A stretch of DNA of 64,000 bases from Gammaproteobacteria bacterium (GCA_018067045.1 JAGPVL010000037.1:1-64000), one strand, 5' to 3'; counted from the first letter of the stretch, positions 53,422-60,793 are shown. Translations and numbers: made by a program. The notes: generated by a model from the letters alone, not told the origin.

Positions 53422-53428
53422 GAAATAA

Positions 53429-53434
53429 TCCCTT
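53429..53434 (-). promoter_or_regulatory. Ribosome binding site of the giant gene
   Basis: AAGGGA on the minus strand, 7 bases before the ATG at 53421. It favours this start over the upstream GTG at 53484, which has no comparable site and would bury the signal peptide. Confidence 0.7.
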
Positions 53435-53573
53435 GAGAGTGCACCAATCGGCGCACCCTTCACCCCGTTTATACCCCAAAACACCTAACTGCCTGCTCGC
53501 AATAGTGCAAACAACTCGGCAGCCGATATACGTCCCGGCGGGCATGGTAGTCGCTGGGCCTCTATACGAGCAA

Positions 53574-53601
53574 GCATTAGAGCAAAACAGAAGAGTGTCA
53601 A
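53574..53601 (-). promoter_or_regulatory. Possible promoter of the giant operon
   Basis: A perfect TTGACA lies at 53596-53601 on the minus strand, with a 16-base gap to TAATGC at 53574-53579. The -35 is consensus but the -10 is poor, so an activator or another sigma factor may be involved. It would give a leader of roughly 145 bases. This is a consensus match only. Confidence 0.25.
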
Positions 53602-53696
53602 AACGACATCAAACAGGCTGCCGAAAACTCAAATTCCCGTCAAAAATCAGGGCATGCGGAGCCAAAATGATACCGTTGTGCATCAAATAAATTATT

Positions 53697-53725
53697 TTGT
53701 AAGCCGAGGCTTACGCAAGATTAAT
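53697..53725 (+). promoter_or_regulatory. Palindromic operator inside a possible plus-strand promoter
   Basis: GTAAGCCGAGGCTTAC at 53699-53714 is a perfect inverted repeat with 7-base arms and a GA centre. It is not followed by a T run in either direction, so it is more likely a protein binding site than a terminator. It overlaps a candidate sigma-70 promoter (TTGTAA at 53697, 17 bases, ATTAAT at 53720). A repressor bound there would block transcription toward 53770 and could also affect the giant operon. Confidence 0.4.
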
Positions 53726-53769
53726 AGCTTAACGCACATCAATTCATTGCATTAAAAGGAGGCATCAAA

Positions 53770-53874
53770 ATGATATCATCAATATGGAGCTTACTAGTGA
53801 TGCGCCCGCACCATGAATCGTTTCTAGATCACATGACACGAGAACTACAAAAAATTTCTAAATCTGCTAGTTAG
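53770..53874 (+). CDS. Candidate small protein, 34 aa
   Basis: ATG at 53770 is preceded by AAAAGGAGG with 7-base spacing, one of the strongest ribosome binding sites in the window. The frame gives 34 residues beginning MISSIWSLLVMRPHHES, with a short hydrophobic start and a basic C-terminal part, then TAG. I recognise no family. It lies between the palindrome/promoter element and the DoxX-like gene, and could be a real small protein or a leader peptide. Confidence 0.35.
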   Translation: MISSIWSLLVMRPHHESFLDHMTRELQKISKSAS

Positions 53875-54045
53875 GTACCGAAGAAACGCCGGCGGTGAAA
53901 TGCCCCATCTACTCAAAATTGCGCCGACTTACTGCACCCCTTCGGTTCATCCATCTGATCTAGAGCCACTAGGCCATGAAGTGCGAAGACATTGGAAATC
54001 AAAATAGTAGCGACTCTTAGCAGCAACAAAAAAAGGAAGATCAAG

Positions 54046-54465
54046 ATGACAAACACAGCCTTAACTCGATCTTTATTGGCACTACGATTGGGCGTCTTTA
54101 TCGTCATGCTAATGTGGACCCTAGACAAGTTTTTTAACCCGAGCCATACCGACGCGGTATTCTCAAACTTTTATGGGATTGAAAATGTTCCTGCCAACAC
54201 GTTTACCGTGCTTGCCTGCCTACAACTACTGGTAGTGTTGGCCTTTGTGTCAGGGTCATTCCGTCGCCTAAGCTATGGACTGATACTGATCATGCATGGC
54301 ATCTCTACGCTGTCATCGTGGCGGCAATATCTGGCGCCGTTCGACCACCTTCTGTTCTTCGCCGCTTGGCCGATGCTCGCCGCATGCTTAGCGCTTTACT
54401 GGCTTAGAGAGGAAGACAACTTGCTCTCTGTCGACGGATGGCGAAACGTAAATAAGGAGCATTAG
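54046..54465 (+). CDS. DoxX-like small integral membrane protein
   Basis: The protein has 139 residues from the ATG at 54046, chosen because AGGAAG lies 6 bases upstream and the protein then begins directly before its first membrane helix. An earlier in-frame start at 53992 adds a charged tail without a binding site. Four hydrophobic segments are visible, near residues 8-25, 47-67, 73-90 and 96-115. The fold pattern, the early Arg and the W/F-rich loops (LMWTLDKFFNP) are like the DoxX/DoxD family of inner-membrane proteins, for which oxidoreductase-linked roles have been proposed. It stands alone in its orientation with 312 bases before rnk. The specific role is unknown. Confidence 0.7.
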   Translation: MTNTALTRSLLALRLGVFIVMLMWTLDKFFNPSHTDAVFSNFYGIENVPANTFTVLACLQLLVVLAFVSGSFRRLSYGLILIMHGISTLSSWRQYLAPFDHLLFFAAWPMLAACLALYWLREEDNLLSVDGWRNVNKEH

Positions 54466-54595
54466 GAAGAAAAAATGAACGTTTAAAAACGCCGGGCTCC
54501 ATAACGTTATCTAATCACAGCTGTCGCTTTACGATATAACGGGCACATTCAATAAATGTGCTGGACGCCCCGCATAGATTTGATACTCTCTGGTA

Positions 54596-54706
54596 ATGAT
54601 TAAACCAAACCCATCCCTCCCCGGCCTTGCCGGCAAAGACTTATCTGTGATTGAGGCTGCAAACACGATGTTTGTGGCCGCGGGCACTCTTACTTTCCAC
54701 AAATAG
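54596..54706 (+). CDS. Possible small protein or leader peptide, 36 aa
   Basis: ATG at 54596 opens a 36-codon frame beginning MIKPNPSLPGLAGKD and containing VIEAANTMFVAAG. It ends at a TAG whose last base is the first base of the 54706-54736 stem-loop. There is no good Shine-Dalgarno sequence. The close fit of stop codon and hairpin is the main reason to list it. It could instead be a decayed gene end. Confidence 0.2.
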   Translation: MIKPNPSLPGLAGKDLSVIEAANTMFVAAGTLTFHK

Positions 54707-54736
54707 CGCCGAACTCCTCTCTTGGGTGTTCGGCGC
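54706..54736 (+). terminator. Stem-loop upstream of rnk (terminator or attenuator)
   Basis: GCGCCGAAC (54706-54714) pairs perfectly with GTTCGGCGC (54728-54736) around a 13-base loop. The following DNA is pyrimidine-rich (CCTTCTTTCC) without a clean T run. It ends 41 bases before the rnk start, so it may terminate or attenuate a leader transcript. Confidence 0.45.
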
Positions 54737-54777
54737 CCGCAGCATCCTTCTTTCCATCTATCAATTCGGGAATCAAT

Positions 54778-55158
54778 ATGAATACCATGCCAGCTATCAT
54801 GGTCAGCACGCTTGACCGTGAGCGCCTTTATGCGCTTTTAGACAATATCCAAGAAGAATCCGATCAGGCCGAACGCCTTTACGAAGAACTGGATCGCGCC
54901 CAATTTATCGATCCCAAAGAAATGCCAGACGACATCGTGACACTGGGCTGCCGCCTGCGTTTTCGTAATGAAAACACCGGCAAGGAACATGAAAGAGTTT
55001 TAACGCTGCCTGAACAAGCCCGCAATTATAACGACGCCATCTCCATCCTCTCTCCTGCAGGCGCAGCCTTGCTAGGCCTGAAAGTGGGCGACGAAATCAA
55101 ATGGCCTCTTGGCGACGGGCAGTTACGCCTTCGTTTGCTAGACGTGATCCGGGACTAA
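54778..55158 (+). CDS. rnk: Regulator of nucleoside diphosphate kinase (Rnk), GreA/GreB C-terminal fold
   Basis: The protein has 126 residues, slightly shorter than the E. coli homologue (136). The start at 54778 has GGGA 6 bases upstream. A short N-terminal helical hairpin (LYALLDNIQEESDQAERLYE) precedes a GreA/GreB-like C-terminal FKBP-type domain with DIVTLGCRLRFRNE, LSPAGAALLGLKVGDEI and WPLGDG, all hallmarks of Rnk. In E. coli the protein binds RNA polymerase through its secondary channel and influences nucleoside diphosphate kinase levels; in pseudomonads it is linked to alginate production. It is a single-gene unit, flanked by stem-loops on both sides. Confidence 0.92.
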   Translation: MNTMPAIMVSTLDRERLYALLDNIQEESDQAERLYEELDRAQFIDPKEMPDDIVTLGCRLRFRNENTGKEHERVLTLPEQARNYNDAISILSPAGAALLGLKVGDEIKWPLGDGQLRLRLLDVIRD

Positions 55159-55167
55159 CCCGGATCA
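55145..55167 (+). terminator. Stem-loop terminator of rnk
   Basis: TGATCCGGG (55145-55153) and CCCGGATCA (55159-55167) form a perfect 9-bp stem with a five-base loop that contains most of the rnk stop codon. The downstream bases are only moderately T-rich, so termination may be partial. Confidence 0.6.
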
Positions 55168-55365
55168 TCCCATCTATCCTCGATTCGTATTCCCTGCATT
55201 GGCCGCTGTGCATTCGTGCTATATAAAGAAATGCTGCCCAAATAGCGACCCAGCCTACGCGCTGGGCAAAAAATGAACAACGAGCTCAAACGCCTATTCC
55301 CTAGAAAAGCGCTTGCGCTCTCATCTAGCACCTACCGCCCCATTCTGCGCACCCCAAACAGCAAT

Positions 55366-55392
55366 CCGAGTTGAATCCGAACAAATACTCGG
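55366..55392 (+). promoter_or_regulatory. Possible operator/promoter of the hydrolase-dehydrogenase-monooxygenase operon
   Basis: CCGAGT (55366-55371) and ACTCGG (55387-55392) are inverted arms 15 bases apart, spanning a weak promoter match (TTGAAT at 55371, 17 bases, TTAATG at 55394). Such spacing suits a dimeric regulator, but the match could be chance. Confidence 0.25.
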
Positions 55393-55421
55393 CTTAATGT
55401 GCCCTCCAATAACATACCTGC

Positions 55422-55452
55422 ACGCAAGGCACGCGCTACGCCCGCCTTGCGT
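55422..55452 (+). terminator. Leader stem-loop before the diiron hydrolase gene
   Basis: ACGCAAGGC (55422-55430) pairs perfectly with GCCTTGCGT (55444-55452) around a 13-base loop, followed by a T/C-rich stretch ending in CTTTCTTAG. It lies 38 bases before the start codon, so it may attenuate or stabilise the operon transcript. Confidence 0.4.
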
Positions 55453-55490
55453 TCATCGGCTTTCGGCCTTTCTTAGATAGGTGGCTCTCC

Positions 55491-56417
55491 ATGAACACAG
55501 CAAGCATCCATCAGTACGCAGCAATCTCCCCTCAGAAAAGCGTGGATATTCCGATCCGGCACATGGACTTCCAATTTGATGCTAAGGATGTGGACACTAC
55601 CTTTTTTAGAAATACTGAACTGGGCACCGCATACTTTGAGGCACTCTCTATCTTTCTAACCTTTGGCGAAGATCTGGTGATAGACACCGCCCGCTATCAT
55701 CGTCAGTTCCTAAAGGACCCCGTGCTGAAGCAGCGAATAACCGCGCTTATCGGCCAAGAAGCCATCCATTCAAAAATGCACAACGAATTTAACGATACTC
55801 TCGCCGAACACCGCTTTCCGGTGGCGTTCTACCGGTTTCTCGCTGACAACGTATTTGAATATGGTTTCAAAAAATTCCCCAATCGCCTTCAGCTTTCACT
55901 GATGGCAGGGATTGAACACTTCACTGCTGTGTTGTCGGAATACATGATGAAACATGAAGATATTTTCTTCGAAACCAAGGACGAAAAGCAGCGTGCGCTA
56001 TGGATGTGGCACATGCTCGAAGAGTCAGAACACAAAGATATTGCCTACGACGTCTACCAGACGCTTTCCGGAAACTACCCTCTGCGTATAAGTGGCTTTG
56101 CTCTCGCGGCCTTTACCATCATGTTCTTGGTACCACTGGGCGGCTCACTGATTCCGGTGATACGCAAACCTTCAAACCTGTTCAGCTTCCGCTATTGGAA
56201 AGATGTGAAAAATAGCCTGGCGCTGTTAGCGGGCCCCAAAGACGGCGTTTATGGCAGCACCATTAATCATATTCTCGATTATCTGCGCCAAGATTTTCAC
56301 CCCAACGACCATGACACCACAGCGTACCTTGATTACTACAAAGAGAAGCTGCTGAATCCAAAGACAGGACTATTAACCCCCTATCTAACTAAAGAATTCG
56401 TGCCGCCGATACGGTAA
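55491..56417 (+). CDS. Ferritin-like diiron metal-dependent hydrolase (PF10118 type)
   Basis: The protein has 308 residues; the ATG at 55491 has AGGTGG 6 bases upstream. Helical segments carry carboxylate/histidine motifs of a ferritin-like dimetal site: FGEDLVIDTARYH near 58-70, GQEAIHSKMH at 88-97, AGIEHFTAV near 139-147 and EESEHKDIAYD near 177-187. A hydrophobic stretch near 200-222 may touch the membrane. Members are annotated as predicted metal-dependent hydrolases; their substrate is not established and they often neighbour dehydrogenases and flavin monooxygenases, as here. It is the first gene of a three-gene set and lies 64 bases before the dehydrogenase. Confidence 0.85.
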   Translation: MNTASIHQYAAISPQKSVDIPIRHMDFQFDAKDVDTTFFRNTELGTAYFEALSIFLTFGEDLVIDTARYHRQFLKDPVLKQRITALIGQEAIHSKMHNEFNDTLAEHRFPVAFYRFLADNVFEYGFKKFPNRLQLSLMAGIEHFTAVLSEYMMKHEDIFFETKDEKQRALWMWHMLEESEHKDIAYDVYQTLSGNYPLRISGFALAAFTIMFLVPLGGSLIPVIRKPSNLFSFRYWKDVKNSLALLAGPKDGVYGSTINHILDYLRQDFHPNDHDTTAYLDYYKEKLLNPKTGLLTPYLTKEFVPPIR

Positions 56418-56481
56418 TAATTTTCGCATTACGCAACCGTATGGGATTCGCTTCGACCAATAACTGTAATGGATAATCATC

Positions 56482-57330
56482 ATGATCGAATTTTTAAAGC
56501 AGCGCTTTGCCTCCCCAAGCAAGAACGCCTATGCCGTAATCACAGGCGCCGGTAGCGGTATTGGCCGCAGCTTTGCACTACAGCTGGCCGCCCGCAATGG
56601 TGCGATTGTCTGCTCCGACATTGATTTAGAAAGCGCCAAAGAAACCGTCGCGCTAGTCGAACAAGCAGGCGGCAAAGGATATGCCGTCACGTGCGATGTA
56701 CGTGACGCCAAACAAGTTGAAAAACTAGCTCAGCAATCGGAAAAACTGCTTGGCCACCCTGTCACACTAATTATCAATAACGCGGGCGTTGGCCTCGGCG
56801 GCAAGTTCGACGAAATGTCGCTCGATGATTGGAAGTGGTGCATGGACATCAATCTATGGGGCGTCATCCACGGCTGCCACTATTTTGTGCCCGGCTTCAA
56901 GAAACAGGGACATGGCGCCATTATTAATGTGGCTTCTGCTGCATCTTTTACCGCAGCCCCGGAAATGAGCGCGTACAACGTCACCAAAGCAGGCGTACGA
57001 GCGCTATCCGAAACCCTTTTCTCAGAGTTGCGCAAAGACAACATTCGCGTGAATGTACTCTGCCCAACCCTCGTGCCGACTAATATTATTAAGAACGGCC
57101 GCATCCCCGGGCGCTATTCCAAACTGGCGGATCATGCGCTGATGAATTACGCCATGACGACCAGTGATGATGTGGCCAAGCTCACGCTGAACCGGCTAGA
57201 CAAAGGCGAGCTGTACACGACACCACAAATAGACGCCAAGATGTTCTGGCTGATGAAACGCGCGTCGCCCAATCTTTACGCAAAATTTCTCGGCTTCTCT
57301 TATCGTTTCGTCAATAACAAGGAGGCATGA
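56482..57330 (+). CDS. Short-chain dehydrogenase/reductase
   Basis: The protein has 282 residues in the classical SDR layout: TGAGSGIG coenzyme motif at 21-28, NNAGV near 98-102, an active-site Ser around 152 and YNVTK near 165-169. An acidic residue after the second strand (CSDIDLE, about 40-46) suggests a preference for NAD(H). A longer C-terminal part (LMKRASPNLYAKFLGFSYRF) resembles SDRs found beside flavin monooxygenases. The start has only a weak GGAT upstream. Its stop overlaps the first ATG of the monooxygenase gene, so the two are translationally linked. It probably interconverts an alcohol and a ketone or aldehyde that the monooxygenase uses. Confidence 0.92.
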   Translation: MIEFLKQRFASPSKNAYAVITGAGSGIGRSFALQLAARNGAIVCSDIDLESAKETVALVEQAGGKGYAVTCDVRDAKQVEKLAQQSEKLLGHPVTLIINNAGVGLGGKFDEMSLDDWKWCMDINLWGVIHGCHYFVPGFKKQGHGAIINVASAASFTAAPEMSAYNVTKAGVRALSETLFSELRKDNIRVNVLCPTLVPTNIIKNGRIPGRYSKLADHALMNYAMTTSDDVAKLTLNRLDKGELYTTPQIDAKMFWLMKRASPNLYAKFLGFSYRFVNNKEA

Positions 57331-57332
57331 AC

Positions 57333-58844
57333 ATGACCGCAACCAAACAAGCAAAGGTCTCCGCCAACCACATCTATGACTCCTTTATTATCGGCGCCGG
57401 CATTTCCGGCATCGCCGCCGCCATCAAGCTGAAAGAAGAGGGTTATCACAACTTCAAGATTATTGAGCAGGCGTCCCGCGTTGGCGGAACTTGGCGCGAG
57501 AACACCTATCCTGGCTGCGGCTGTGATGTGCCCTCTTCGCTATACTCCTACTCGTTTGCACCGAGCAGCAAATGGAGTCACCTATTTGCTCGACAACCCG
57601 AAATTCTCAGCTACCTTGAAGGCGTCAGCGACCAGTTCGGCATTACGCCGCTAATCGAATTCGGCAACGCGCTGCACAACGCCCAGTGGGACGAATCGCG
57701 TCACTTGTGGATACTCGACACGAACAGTGGTCAGTCTCTTGCGCGCACGGTGGTTTTTGCTACCGGCCCTATTAGCGAACCTGTCATTCCGGCTCTGCCC
57801 GGCACAGAAGGGTTCACTGGCGAAATGTTCCATTCCTCTAAGTGGAATCACGATTACGACCTAGCAGGAAAGCGCGTGGCGGTAATCGGTACCGGCGCCT
57901 CGGCTATTCAGTTTATTCCGCAGATTCAGCCCAAGGTCAAAGAACTGCTGGTCTTCCAGCGCACTGCCCCGTGGGTGCTGCCTAAGCCAGACATGCTACT
58001 AGGCACCACGAGCAAACGAGTAATTGAAAAGCTTCCGGCGATTCAACGCGGCTGGCGCAAGACTGTGGCGAACTCACTGAACGTAATCAATTTTGGTTTG
58101 CGTAACCCCAACATCCTCAAACCGATAAGCAACGCCGCCAAGCAGTTGCTTAAATTGCAAATCAAAGACAAAGCGCTGAGGGATGCGGTCACGCCAAATT
58201 TCACGCTAGGCTGCAAGCGAATCCTGTTTGCCAACAACTACTACCCCGCGCTTCAGGCCGACAACACGCATTTAATTCCACATGGTCTAATAGAAGTGGA
58301 TGGCAATACCGTTGTTGCCGCCAATGGCGAGCGCCACGAAGTAGACGTTATTATTTGGGGCACTGGTTTTGAAGTCTCGCACCCGCCTATCGGCAAGAAA
58401 GTGATCAACGCCGACGGCGATCGCTTGTCTGATCTATGGAAAGACAGCTCGCCGGAAGCCTATCTCGGCGCGACACTGGCCAATATGCCGAACGCCTTTC
58501 TCGTACTGGGCCCTAACGTGCTGGTCTACGATTCGTTTATTGGCCTTGCCGAAGCGCAGTTGGGGTACATTGTTGATGGGCTAAAAAAGATTAAGAGTCA
58601 CAGCATCAGCAAACTCACCATCCGCACGGACGTATTGCAAAAGCACAACGATAAAGTGCAACAGCATCTTAAAACCACTGTCTTCAATAGTGGTGGCTGC
58701 AAGAGCTACTACCTCGATAAAAATGGTCGAAACTTCGCCGCGTGGCCGTGGTCACTTGCCGCGCTAAAGAAGCACCTAAGTTATTTCAAGCTGAGTGACT
58801 ATGATTTGATATATGAAGCGAAAGAAAAGCGCTCTGCAGCATAA
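57333..58844 (+). CDS. Flavin-binding Baeyer-Villiger-type monooxygenase
   Basis: The protein has 503 residues. I choose the second ATG at 57333, because AAGGAGG ends 7 bases upstream of it. The ATG at 57327 overlaps the SDR stop but sits only one base from that binding site. Features: an FAD-binding GAGISG motif at 21-26; GGTWRENTYPGCGCDVP, typical of the class; the Baeyer-Villiger signature FTGEMFHSSKW near 160-170 (F-x-G-x3-H-x3-W); and an NADPH-binding GTGASA near 184. The enzyme inserts oxygen into a ketone to give an ester or lactone. With the SDR supplying the ketone and a hydrolase in the same operon, an alcohol-to-ester-to-acid route is plausible. The substrate cannot be read from sequence. 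Confidence 0.92.
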   Translation: MTATKQAKVSANHIYDSFIIGAGISGIAAAIKLKEEGYHNFKIIEQASRVGGTWRENTYPGCGCDVPSSLYSYSFAPSSKWSHLFARQPEILSYLEGVSDQFGITPLIEFGNALHNAQWDESRHLWILDTNSGQSLARTVVFATGPISEPVIPALPGTEGFTGEMFHSSKWNHDYDLAGKRVAVIGTGASAIQFIPQIQPKVKELLVFQRTAPWVLPKPDMLLGTTSKRVIEKLPAIQRGWRKTVANSLNVINFGLRNPNILKPISNAAKQLLKLQIKDKALRDAVTPNFTLGCKRILFANNYYPALQADNTHLIPHGLIEVDGNTVVAANGERHEVDVIIWGTGFEVSHPPIGKKVINADGDRLSDLWKDSSPEAYLGATLANMPNAFLVLGPNVLVYDSFIGLAEAQLGYIVDGLKKIKSHSISKLTIRTDVLQKHNDKVQQHLKTTVFNSGGCKSYYLDKNGRNFAAWPWSLAALKKHLSYFKLSDYDLIYEAKEKRSAA

Positions 58845-58859
58845 GTCATCGTCATTCTG

Positions 58860-58898
58860 ATTAAGAACGCCCAATCACGGTGACTGGGTGTTCTTAAT
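58860..58898. terminator. Strong hairpin between convergent operons
   Basis: ATTAAGAACGCCCA (58860-58873) pairs with TGGGTGTTCTTAAT (58885-58898), 14 bp with one G-T wobble, around an 11-base loop. The stem ends carry A and T tracts in both directions. It lies 15 bases after the monooxygenase stop and about 160 bases beyond the end of the opposing operon, so it can serve both. Confidence 0.75.
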
Positions 58899-59060
58899 CC
58901 ATCATCAGAACGTCAAATTTCAAATTCCGAAATAGCGCCATAATTTCCCCACTTACACTTCTTAATCGTTCTGTCGTGGCGTTAATCATGCCTGTCAAAA
59001 ACTACCGAAAACTCCGCTGCTCGGAGTCTAGGTTAGCGACAAATACTACGACTAGTGATC

Positions 59061-59693
59061 TCATCGGTAACGCAAAACAGCATCGGCAACACCAACCTCA
59101 GCTACTTGAGCAATGCGCACGCCAAGATCAGCGCTCGCGATCAAAATGGGCTCAACAGACCAACGAAAATATACTTTCCCCACACCATCAAGCTCACCAG
59201 CGATAAATGCCTCAGCCAATAGGTGAGTAATGGCAACGAGATAAGACTGAAAAGAAAATTGACCTGCATGCGCCAGAACCTCTACATCACGGAGTGACGA
59301 TGCCGACAGCGCCACACAAGAGTCCTGTGCGGGTAACGCCTCGCCAAGTAAAAGAGGTGGCAACTTAGCGGACACGCGGTTCAGATCACGGTCTCCGTAT
59401 ACCAGCATCCAACCGCAATCAGGACCGGATGCATGGAATTGATCCTGTAGCCACGTTCGCTGGGGGTTTCCAGTCAAAAAAAGTGTCTTTGTGAAATTAG
59501 CCAACCAGTCCTGCGCCATGTTCGCCTTCACCGCGTATCGCAAAAGCTCAAATAATCCCGGCACGTAAGACGACAACTCGAATCGATGAACCACCGCGAG
59601 ACACAACGCACTGCTCCCAGCCCTGCCTTGAGCCTCCGCAACGCGTAACATCCGGCGTGCTAAGGGTGCATCATATGGCTGCAAACTCGTCAT
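59061..59693 (-). CDS. Uncharacterised protein, last gene of the GH3/ArgRS-like operon
   Basis: The protein has 210 residues from the ATG at 59693, which makes an ATGA overlap with the preceding gene; a GTG 9 bases earlier is less likely. I do not recognise a family. It has no signal peptide or membrane segment. Visible stretches include LCLAVVHRFELSSYVPGLFE, CGWMLVYGDRDLNRV and FSFQSYLVAITHLLAEAFI, suggesting a mixed alpha/beta soluble protein. Its coupling to the arginyl-tRNA-synthetase-like gene implies a role in the same pathway. Confidence 0.75.
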   Translation of the reverse strand: MTSLQPYDAPLARRMLRVAEAQGRAGSSALCLAVVHRFELSSYVPGLFELLRYAVKANMAQDWLANFTKTLFLTGNPQRTWLQDQFHASGPDCGWMLVYGDRDLNRVSAKLPPLLLGEALPAQDSCVALSASSLRDVEVLAHAGQFSFQSYLVAITHLLAEAFIAGELDGVGKVYFRWSVEPILIASADLGVRIAQVAEVGVADAVLRYR

Positions 59694-60793
59694 ATCAAAC
59701 ACCCCACTAGAGCCGACTTTTCTGCCGCCGAAACTTTCTTGCCGGCGATCATGGACAAAACGCGATATATATCTATATCGTCAGAACGGGTGCGAAACTG
59801 TTGCCAGAAAGCGAGCGGCATTTCAACGTTGCAGTAATTACCTAACTCACCAATTAGCTTCTCACTCGCTTCGACCTGACGATGCAGCTGCGCTGCATCA
59901 AAACCGGTAGGGTTTCGCAATCCCAATTGATATAGAAAATACATTCTCAAACCCAAGCTAATCGCTGCTACCGAGAACTCGCGTAACTTGACCAGCAATT
60001 CCCCAGCGGTTGTCCCCTTCCAACCTCCTTCTCTGGACGATAGAACAGCGCCATTCACCGGCACGCGTTTGAAGGGACAGCGCTGACATTCAACACCGGT
60101 GAGGCGAAGAACTCTTTCGAGCAAAATATAATCTCTCTCTACGCTGCTGTCATAGACCAAAAATGTTTTGTCGAATGACTGAGCGCGCATCCATATATCT
60201 CGCAAGATGGCAACAATATAGTTAGCACTTCCGTCCGCATCGACAATCTTGCGCAACGGCAACCCCTCATCCGTTAAATCAATATAACCACAGCCACCCT
60301 GACCACGCTGGTCAAGCAATATACCAAGTTTATCAAGCCGCCCCATCACGTTCTCAGCACTATCCTCAAACGCATCAGAACGAGTAATAATGTCTGGGTC
60401 CACACTGATTGAGGAAAAGACGTCTCGCCATATTGTTAGCATCCTTTGCGCAGAAGGATGAAGATACCCGCTGGAATCCACACCAGAGGTATAACCTTGC
60501 AACATTTCAGCGCTTGCTTCGAATGAAGCGGCGTTTGCACGGACATATTTCATTCCTAAACTAATATCCGTTTCAGATGAGTAGTCATGATCTGGGAAGT
60601 GGGTATCGAGGTAGCCCCAAAACTGCGTGGTTTGCAGCGAAATATCCCAAGGGCGACGGTTATGCCAGACAGTAACATCATCAATCCGTGAACGAATTTT
60701 TTGCATTGCGTCGACTAACAGTACACCGCGAAGATGCGATGCAGTAAGAGGCTTTGTAGGGGTAATACCTACCGGGGCGTACAGGACTTTCAT
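59690..60793 (-). CDS. Truncated arginyl-tRNA synthetase paralogue with altered HIGH and KMSKS motifs
   Basis: The protein has 367 residues, against 577 for E. coli ArgRS. The opening PTKPLTASHLRGVLLVDAM matches the ArgRS nucleotide-binding segment, but HVGH has become TASH (17-20). Downstream order is conserved: WHNRRPWDISLQTTQFWG (about 43-60) corresponds to the NHVGDWGTQFG region, DADGSANYIVAILRDI (about 183) to the SDGTYLYTTTDIA region, and VNGAVLSSREGG (about 245-256) to the KMSKS-loop region (KTRAGG in E. coli). The N-terminal tRNA-binding module and the C-terminal DALR anticodon domain are absent. It is therefore a class I synthetase-fold protein probably not used for translation. Relatives of this kind activate or transfer amino acids in biosynthesis, but the altered motifs may also mean lost catalysis. 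ATGA overlaps on both sides tie it to its operon. Confidence 0.8.
   Translation of the reverse strand: MKVLYAPVGITPTKPLTASHLRGVLLVDAMQKIRSRIDDVTVWHNRRPWDISLQTTQFWGYLDTHFPDHDYSSETDISLGMKYVRANAASFEASAEMLQGYTSGVDSSGYLHPSAQRMLTIWRDVFSSISVDPDIITRSDAFEDSAENVMGRLDKLGILLDQRGQGGCGYIDLTDEGLPLRKIVDADGSANYIVAILRDIWMRAQSFDKTFLVYDSSVERDYILLERVLRLTGVECQRCPFKRVPVNGAVLSSREGGWKGTTAGELLVKLREFSVAAISLGLRMYFLYQLGLRNPTGFDAAQLHRQVEASEKLIGELGNYCNVEMPLAFWQQFRTRSDDIDIYRVLSMIAGKKVSAAEKSALVGCLI

Larger units (their letters stand above)
53422..53769. other. Divergent regulatory region upstream of the giant operon
   Basis: 348 bases without a supported gene. It holds the giant gene's ribosome binding site, a possible minus-strand promoter at 53574-53601, and a 16-base palindrome with a possible plus-strand promoter near 53697-53725. 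It also carries the strong AAGGAGG site preceding the small frame at 53770. Confidence 0.5.
54466..54777. other. Intergenic region between the DoxX-like gene and rnk
   Basis: 312 bases holding a minimal three-codon frame after AGGAAG (54475-54486), a small hairpin at 54543-54561 (GCACATT / AATGTGC), a possible 36-codon frame at 54596 and a strong stem-loop at 54706-54736. It reads like a regulatory leader for rnk. Confidence 0.4.
55159..55490. other. Intergenic leader of the diiron hydrolase operon
   Basis: 332 bases with no supported gene. After the rnk terminator there is a short stem at 55249-55266 (CCCAGC / GCTGGG), an inverted repeat at 55366-55392 and a 9-bp stem-loop at 55422-55452. 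A 33-codon frame at 55274 lacks a ribosome binding site. Confidence 0.5.

Noticed and set aside
15601-53421. Dozens of plus-strand frames of 60-150 codons opposite the giant gene
   Set aside because: They are antisense shadows of a high-scoring minus-strand frame, lack ribosome binding sites and show no family resemblance.
53422-53484. GTG start 21 codons upstream for the giant gene
   Set aside because: It lacks a ribosome binding site and places a polar segment before the signal peptide, whereas the ATG at 53421 has AAGGGA at 7 bases.
54475-54486. Three-codon frame (ATG AAC GTT TAA) after AGGAAG
   Set aside because: It is too short to be a gene. It may be a decayed start or chance; no further support.
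55274-55375. 33-codon frame between rnk and the diiron hydrolase
   Set aside because: No Shine-Dalgarno sequence, no hydrophobic or conserved feature, and it overlaps regulatory-looking repeats.
57327-57332. First ATG of the monooxygenase gene as the start
   Set aside because: It is only one base from the AAGGAGG binding site. The next ATG, two codons later, has the proper 7-base spacing.
58976-59206. 76-codon plus-strand frame after the monooxygenase
   Set aside because: It lies beyond the hairpin, lacks a binding site and overlaps the end of the opposing operon.
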